From: an uncultured Clostridia bacterium
GTDB taxonomy: Bacteria; Bacillota; Clostridia; RUG12999
Assembly (NCBI GenBank): GCA_949739095.1
Contig: CATIYX010000191.1
Span: forward strand, 1 to 8,560
Direction: 5' to 3'
Length of the DNA stretch: 8,560 nucleotides
Position 1 is the stretch's first letter. The number at the start of each line of letters is the position of its first letter. This document shows, one piece after another, positions 4,554 to 8,560 of this stretch. The position numbers and the translations under genes were made by a program. Below the pieces are notes generated by a model. That model saw only the letters and a list, made by a program, of their open reading frames with translations. It did no database searches and had not been told where the DNA came from.

Positions 4554-5738
4554 TTAAATATAATCTTGTATATTACCGCTTTTCAGTGCACGCACAAACT
4601 GTACTGCCGTCCTACCACTTCTTCCATTATATAGCATTTCCCACTTTTGCGCAAGACTATTCACTTCTTCTTTTGTCATGCCAAGTGCATCCAAATCCAG
4701 CATGGAATGAATAATATTGTGATATTCCTCCCGCGACGGGCTGAGAAATGTAATTGTCACGCCAAAGCGGTCTGCAAGTGATAGTGTCTCTTCAATGCTA
4801 TCCGCTGTATGCACTTCTCCGCCGCGGTCTGCAAAATATTCGCTGACTAAATGACGGCGGTTAGAGGTGGCATAGACCACAACATTCTGGTGCAGTGCAT
4901 TAGCGCTGCCCTCCAGCAGTGCTTTTGCACTTGTATAATCACGGTCCTTGGTTTCAAATGCCAAATCATCAATAAAAATAATATATTTCAGCCATGGACA
5001 TAGCCCCGCAAGCACTTCTGGGAAATAGTGAATTTGATTCACTGTCAATTCAATCAAGCGCAGTCCTTGGTCTTTTAATTGGTTAAAGACTGCTTTTACT
5101 GTCGACGATTTTCCTGTTCCCCTATCTCCATACAGCAAAATATTATTAGAACGTTGTCCTTCCAGCAACGATTTGGTATTTTTAATCACCATCTCCCGTT
5201 GCACTTCGTAGCCTACCAACGAATCCAAAGAAATCGGATCCGGATTTCCCACGCCTTCCAGTCTGCCGTTCCAGCAGCACACATCATATTTCGCAAAAAT
5301 GCCGTATCCATGCTTCCTGTGATAGTCTTTTACTTCTTTTACATTCAATCCGAGCGGCGTATTTTCCCATTCCGGCATTCCTGCCGGAAGCAACCCTTTT
5401 GCTGCTTTCTTCACCTGGTCGGCAGAAATTTTCGCCACTTTCTCAAGTTGCTCCAAATCAAAGGCTGCCGCCCTTTCCAGATATGTCGGTGCTTTTAAAA
5501 TATTGCGGTTAAAACTGTTTTCATCCTCCAATACACACCGTCTTAAATACCCTCCCAAGTCATTGGTTCCCGCTTCATACAGCGCGTGCAAAACGCCACT
5601 GTAACACTCGGGTAGCATTTCTTCATTCTGTTTATCCAGTGCTGTACAAAGCCCGCGGAGTTGGTGTAACACTTCCGTATTCAGCAAATTCCGATACACC
5701 GTCAATAAATCCAGTCCGCAATCAAATTCTTTTGTCAC
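4554..5738 (-). CDS. DUF815-type AAA+ ATP-binding protein
   Basis: This cytoplasmic P-loop ATPase of the DUF815 (PF05673) group is widespread in Clostridia and has no established role. Numbering from the GTG start (394 residues): Walker A GDRGTGKSS at about 204-212, Walker B KYIIFIDDL at 251-259, sensor-1-like VVVYATSNRRHL at 286-297, and LADRFGVTITF at 321-331, the conserved AAA+ block. The first 165 residues are helical, lack a known domain and are family-typical. GTG at 5738 is preferred because AGGTGG (5745-5750) is 6 nt upstream. A TTG at 5759 would place that site inside the gene and has no good site of its own. It lies beyond a hairpin that follows prs. No promoter is obvious, so readthrough from glmU-prs may supply expression. 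Confidence 0.92.
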   Translation of the reverse strand: MTKEFDCGLDLLTVYRNLLNTEVLHQLRGLCTALDKQNEEMLPECYSGVLHALYEAGTNDLGGYLRRCVLEDENSFNRNILKAPTYLERAAAFDLEQLEKVAKISADQVKKAAKGLLPAGMPEWENTPLGLNVKEVKDYHRKHGYGIFAKYDVCCWNGRLEGVGNPDPISLDSLVGYEVQREMVIKNTKSLLEGQRSNNILLYGDRGTGKSSTVKAVFNQLKDQGLRLIELTVNQIHYFPEVLAGLCPWLKYIIFIDDLAFETKDRDYTSAKALLEGSANALHQNVVVYATSNRRHLVSEYFADRGGEVHTADSIEETLSLADRFGVTITFLSPSREEYHNIIHSMLDLDALGMTKEEVNSLAQKWEMLYNGRSGRTAVQFVRALKSGNIQDYI

Positions 5739-5744
5739 TTGTCT

Positions 5745-5750
5745 CCACCT
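5745..5750 (-). promoter_or_regulatory. Ribosome binding site deciding the DUF815 GTG start
   Basis: AGGTGG on the minus strand (within AAGAAGGTGGAG) is 6 nt from GTG 5738. It falls inside the frame if the TTG at 5759 were used, so the longer product is unlikely. Confidence 0.7.
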
Positions 5751-5777
5751 TCTTAACAACTTGTTATTTTCAAAGAA

Positions 5778-5799
5778 GGCATGACCTACCAGTCATGCC
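5778..5799. terminator. Hairpin terminator after prs, bidirectional
   Basis: GGCATGAC (5778-5785) and GTCATGCC (5792-5799) form a perfect 8-bp stem with a 6-nt loop, 17 nt after the prs stop. The minus-strand RNA continues TTCTTTG, only moderately U-rich. On the plus strand CTCATTTTTATG follows. It probably ends most glmU-prs transcripts while allowing some readthrough into the DUF815 gene. Confidence 0.72.
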
Positions 5800-5816
5800 C
5801 TCATTTTTATGTATTT

Positions 5817-6830
5817 TTATTTTGCCCGTTTTTTTCTCTCATCGCGTTTTTTCAGCAATTTATAATCTGGTTCTACATAGAGCGGACTAACAGACACATC
5901 TTCATAAATACGGCTGATGGCTTCTGCACAAATTGGCGCTACAGACAATCCTTTGATAATATCAAGTTTTTTCGCATTCGGCAGCGGAATGGTATCCAGC
6001 ATAACCAATTCTTTGATGGGAGATTCCTTCAAACGGTCAATTGCCGGACCTGACAAAACGCCGTGTGTACAGCCTGCATAAACTTCACGTGCGCCGCGTT
6101 CCATCAATGCATGTGCGCCTACTGTAATGGTTCCAGCAGTATCAATCATATCATCCACCATAATGCAGCATTTATCTTTAATATCCCCGATAATGTTCAT
6201 CACTTCCGAAACATTGGGTCGTGGACGGCGTTTATCAACAATTGCAAACGGAACGTTCAGCCGTTGTGCAAACTGCCGCGCACGTGCCACGCTGCCATGG
6301 TCTGGTGAAATGATACAGACATCCTCCATACGGTCTTTAAATTTCCGTTTATAATAATCTGCCAAGAGCGGCACACCCAGCAGATGGTCCACAGGAATGT
6401 TGAAGAATCCTTGAATCTGTGGTGCATGTAAGTCGATAGTCAGCACACGGTCTGCGCCTGCCGCCGTAATCAAATCAGCAACCAATTTTGCCGAAATCGG
6501 ATCACGCGCTTTCGCTTTTCTGTCCTGTCTGGCATATCCGAAATATGGGATAACCGCTGTAATTCTTGCGGCTGACGCGCGTTTAAACGCATCTATCATA
6601 ATCAGTAATTCCATGATATTATCATTGACCGGATTGCAGGTGGACTGTACCAAAAACACATCCGAGCCACGAACGGTCTCATTGATGTTCACATAAATTT
6701 CTCCGTCACTGAAGGTTTTCACTTCAGAATTTCCCAGTGTTAAATCAAGTCTCGCCGCAATGTCCTTTGCCAATTTTTTGTGCGAATTACCCGCAAATAT
6801 TTTGATATTATTTCCGTGTGTCGCCATCAT
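5817..6830 (-). CDS. prs: Ribose-phosphate pyrophosphokinase (PRPP synthetase)
   Basis: It makes PRPP from ribose 5-phosphate and ATP for purine, pyrimidine, histidine, tryptophan and NAD synthesis; cytoplasmic class I enzyme. Family motifs, in order: FSDGEIYVNI (40-49), IPYFGYARQDRK (94-105), the PRPP synthetase signature DLHAPQIQGFF (133-143), SPDHGSVARAR (175-185), DKRRPRP (199-205) and the ribose-phosphate loop MVDDMIDTAGT (224-234). At 337 residues it is about 20 longer than most bacterial Prs, because the C-terminus continues past the usual end with a Lys/Arg-rich tail (PDYKLLKKRDERKKRAK). Its ATG at 6830 overlaps the glmU TGA as ATGA, indicating translational coupling. GGGAG lies 10 nt upstream. 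A second ATG follows immediately at 6827. Adjacency to glmU matches Bacillus glmU-prs. Confidence 0.98.
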   Translation of the reverse strand: MMATHGNNIKIFAGNSHKKLAKDIAARLDLTLGNSEVKTFSDGEIYVNINETVRGSDVFLVQSTCNPVNDNIMELLIMIDAFKRASAARITAVIPYFGYARQDRKAKARDPISAKLVADLITAAGADRVLTIDLHAPQIQGFFNIPVDHLLGVPLLADYYKRKFKDRMEDVCIISPDHGSVARARQFAQRLNVPFAIVDKRRPRPNVSEVMNIIGDIKDKCCIMVDDMIDTAGTITVGAHALMERGAREVYAGCTHGVLSGPAIDRLKESPIKELVMLDTIPLPNAKKLDIIKGLSVAPICAEAISRIYEDVSVSPLYVEPDYKLLKKRDERKKRAK

Positions 6831-8203
6831 TTGTTATCACTCCCAAATTTGTTTTTTTTCCAGCCCTTTTTCACAACCTGTCTGGAACGTGCAATCGCCA
6901 GTGCATCTGCCGGCACTGTATCTGTAATCGTAGAACCAGCTGCAATATAGGAATCCGCTTCCACGGTAACCGGCGCCACCAAATTGGTATTACAACCAAT
7001 AAAGCTGCGATCGCCGATTGTTGTTCTGTGTTTTTCCTGCCCGTCGTAGTTTACTGTGACAGTGCCACATCCAAAGTTTACTTTTTCTCCCACATCACTA
7101 TCGCCAACATATGTCAAGTGGGAAATTTTAGTACCTTCACCAATCACAGAATTCTTCACTTCCACAAAATCGCCGACCTTCACCTGACTTCCAATTGTGC
7201 TGCCAGGCCGTACATAGGCAAACGGCCCGACATTGGTATTGCTGCCCACCGTACTGTTGCACAAAACAGAGCTTTCTATTTTCGTGTTCTCCCCAACGGT
7301 AACATCCGTCAAATGCGTATTAGGTCCAATCACTGAGCCACTCCCAATTTTACATTTTCCTTCCAGCAGCGTTCCCGGATAAATTACCACATCCGGCTCC
7401 ATTTCCGTGTCCGGCGAAATATAACAAGAGTCGGGATTAATAAATGTAACACCCTGCAGCATGTGTTCCCGAATAATTTTCTGTTTCATTGCCTCGTTCG
7501 CCCCACTGAGCTGTACTTTATCATTAATCCCCATGATTTCCCTGTCATCTGCCAAACGAAACGCACCCACGCGGTAACCTGTTTTGAGCAAAATGGCAAT
7601 GGTATCCGTTAAATAATATTCGCCCTGCGCATTATCGTTACTAAGTTCTCCAAGCGCCGCCCGCAGCAAGCCGGTATCAAAACAATAGAGTCCTGAATTG
7701 ATTTCCGTCACCACTTTCTGTGCCGGCGAGGCATCCTTTTCTTCTACAATATACTTCACAGAGTCATTTTCATCCCGTATCACTCTGCCATATCCTGTTG
7801 GCTCTTCCACATCCGCCGTGATAATCGTCGCTGCAAAACGGTTCTTCAAATGGTAATCTACTGCTGCGCGCAAAGTTTTCTCCGAAATCAATGGTACATC
7901 TCCCGAGAGCACCAGCACGCAACCGCCATCATCAATATTTGGCATAGCAGATTTCACCGCATCCCCTGTCCCTAGTTGCTTTTCCTGTAGAGCATAGAGC
8001 TTTTCTTCTCCTAAGCACGCCTGCACCTGCTGCGCCTTGTGACCAACGACTGTTACAATCTTTCCAGCTCCCGCCCCTGCCGCGGCTTCATACACCCACT
8101 TGACAATGGGTCTGAAACATACTTCATGCACCAGTTTACTTTTGGACGATTTCATCCGCGTACCCGCTCCGGCTGCCAAGATGATAGCTGATACGTTCGA
8201 CAA
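6827..8203 (-). CDS. glmU: Bifunctional GlmU: N-acetylglucosamine-1-phosphate uridyltransferase / glucosamine-1-phosphate acetyltransferase
   Basis: It performs the last two steps to UDP-N-acetylglucosamine, the precursor for peptidoglycan and teichoic acids. The N-terminal uridyltransferase domain has LAAGAGTRM (9-17), Lys23-Leu-Val-His, QLGTGDAV (76-83), the metal-binding Asp in GDVPL (101-105) and GEYYLTD (194-200). A left-handed beta-helix of hexapeptide repeats begins near residue 253 and carries VRPGSTIG (331-338), the acetyltransferase His in ISHLTYVGD (His362) and NYDGQEKHRT (385-394). The 458-residue length is normal. The start is TTG at 8203 with an excellent GGAGG site (8212-8216) 8 nt upstream. 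The stop overlaps prs by ATGA. A Ser replaces the usual Pro before the catalytic Lys (KSKLVH rather than LPKVLH). A promoter lies about 120 nt upstream. Confidence 0.98.
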   Translation of the reverse strand: MSNVSAIILAAGAGTRMKSSKSKLVHEVCFRPIVKWVYEAAAGAGAGKIVTVVGHKAQQVQACLGEEKLYALQEKQLGTGDAVKSAMPNIDDGGCVLVLSGDVPLISEKTLRAAVDYHLKNRFAATIITADVEEPTGYGRVIRDENDSVKYIVEEKDASPAQKVVTEINSGLYCFDTGLLRAALGELSNDNAQGEYYLTDTIAILLKTGYRVGAFRLADDREIMGINDKVQLSGANEAMKQKIIREHMLQGVTFINPDSCYISPDTEMEPDVVIYPGTLLEGKCKIGSGSVIGPNTHLTDVTVGENTKIESSVLCNSTVGSNTNVGPFAYVRPGSTIGSQVKVGDFVEVKNSVIGEGTKISHLTYVGDSDVGEKVNFGCGTVTVNYDGQEKHRTTIGDRSFIGCNTNLVAPVTVEADSYIAAGSTITDTVPADALAIARSRQVVKKGWKKNKFGSDNK

Positions 8204-8211
8204 TTTTAACG

Positions 8212-8216
8212 CCTCC
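8212..8216 (-). promoter_or_regulatory. Ribosome binding site for the glmU TTG start
   Basis: GGAGG on the minus strand (TAGGAGG) is 8 nt before TTG 8203. The translation begins MSNVSAIILAAGAG, placing the family motif at the normal distance from the N-terminus. Confidence 0.88.
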
Positions 8217-8323
8217 TATCTGCATTTCCACTTGAGAAGAATTCTTTCCATTTCGGACAAACTATGACATTTTTTGGAATTTTTCTTCCCATTTCTGTTC
8301 GCTGCACGATAAATTCCTTATCT

Positions 8324-8352
8324 ATTATATCATTAAATCTTTTCTTTTTGAA
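8324..8352 (-). promoter_or_regulatory. Sigma-A promoter for glmU-prs
   Basis: TTCAAA (8347-8352, 4/6) and a perfect TATAAT (8324-8329) are 17 nt apart on the minus strand, and TGA precedes the -10 to make an extended -10 (TGnTATAAT). The predicted start near 8317 gives a leader of about 114 nt with only short hairpins (GATAA-ggaat-TTATC; GGAA-gaaaaa-TTCC). It is not a glmS-type ribozyme or another leader I recognise. Confidence 0.65.
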
Positions 8353-8457
8353 GATACTTCCGCAAAAAAAACTAAAGATTTATGCAAAAGAATCCGCCCT
8401 ATTTTTATACAAAATAGATAAATCCGGCGAAAATTTGAAACATTTTCATCTCTCCTC

Positions 8458-8485
8458 TTGCAATTTATTTGTTTCATGTTATAAT
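8458..8485 (+). promoter_or_regulatory. Plus-strand extended -10 promoter for a divergent transcript
   Basis: TTGCAA (8458-8463, 4/6) is 16 nt from a perfect TATAAT (8480-8485) preceded by TGT, so it also has the TGn extension. Transcription would begin near 8492 and run out of the window. No coding start with a good ribosome site is seen in the remaining 70 bases: ATG 8516 stops after 12 codons, and ATG 8537 stays open to the edge but lacks a clear site. Confidence 0.6.
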
Positions 8486-8560
8486 GAAATTATATTGCCA
8501 TTTGTTGTTTTTAGAAAATGACGGCGAAAAAAATACATGCTGCCGACAGGCGCTGATGAA

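Larger units (their letters stand above)
8204..8560. other. Divergent regulatory region upstream of glmU
   Basis: No protein gene is called here. It holds the glmU leader and promoter, a 7-bp inverted repeat (CTATTTT 8399-8405 with AAAATAG 8411-8417), the plus-strand promoter, and a TATAAT-gaa-ATTATA dyad at 8480-8494. A 12-codon minus-strand ORF (8405-8443, MFQIFAGFIYFV) has AGGAG about 10 nt upstream. A 50-codon minus-strand ORF (8325-8477) has no ribosome site. An 85-codon plus-strand ORF (8264-8521) also has none and covers both promoters. I regard these ORFs as unsupported. Confidence 0.55.

Noticed and set aside
6818..7336. 172-codon plus-strand ORF opposite glmU
   Set aside because: Antisense shadow of the hexapeptide-repeat domain; Cys/His/Asn-rich composition typical of a shadow frame.
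8325..8477. 50-codon minus-strand ORF ending in the glmU -10 box
   Set aside because: No ribosome site before its ATG, no family resemblance, and it overlaps promoter elements.
8264..8521. 85-codon plus-strand ORF upstream of glmU
   Set aside because: No ribosome site, AT-rich composition, and it covers the glmU promoter and the plus-strand promoter.
8553..8559. CTGATGA resembling the hammerhead ribozyme core
   Set aside because: The upstream bases do not give a stem I with an NUH cleavage site, and the rest would lie outside the window; a 7-mer alone is chance.

Overview
This window comes from a spore-forming, low-to-moderate-GC Firmicute, most likely class Clostridia and plausibly Lachnospiraceae. 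The evidence is a clear SpoVS, strong GGAGG-type ribosome sites, TTG and GTG starts, an Asp23/NusB pair like Bacillus yqhY-nusB, and a good match to a sigma-H promoter. Species cannot be named from the sequence alone. All nine recognisable genes lie on the minus strand, so in transcription order they run from high to low coordinates. It is a housekeeping and sporulation neighbourhood with no mobile element, CRISPR array, tRNA or rRNA visible.

Reading in transcription order: a promoter at about 8324-8352 drives glmU (UDP-GlcNAc synthesis), which overlaps prs (PRPP synthesis) by four bases (ATGA). A hairpin after prs separates the pair from a DUF815-type AAA+ ATPase of unknown function. Next is a small Ser/Thr/Pro/Gln-linker lipoprotein, followed 15 nt later by the YmdB-type phosphodiesterase. 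A possible AT-rich terminator overlaps a near-perfect sigma-H promoter for spoVS, which ends at a strong bidirectional terminator (2611-2645).

A gene-poor stretch (2008-2790) follows. It holds an unexplained second minus-strand terminator (about 2306-2349), a good sigma-A promoter, and a roughly 200-nt leader for an Asp23/Gls24-family gene that is nearly tiled with short ORFs linked start-to-stop. Downstream of the Asp23 gene is a perfect 15-bp inverted repeat, then nusB, whose leader contains a terminator-like hairpin. The start of xseA runs off the left edge of the window.

At the right edge (8444-8560) a plus-strand extended -10 promoter points out of the window, so a divergent transcript probably begins there. 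Its product is not visible.

Functionally, glmU and prs supply cell-wall and nucleotide precursors, and ymdB and spoVS are stationary-phase/sporulation regulators that are also neighbours in Bacillus. The Asp23-nusB-xseA block matches the yqhY-nusB-xseA arrangement without folD between nusB and xseA. The genes themselves are conventional. The points most worth a second look are the leader and intergenic architectures and the two genes of unknown role (DUF815 ATPase, lipoprotein).
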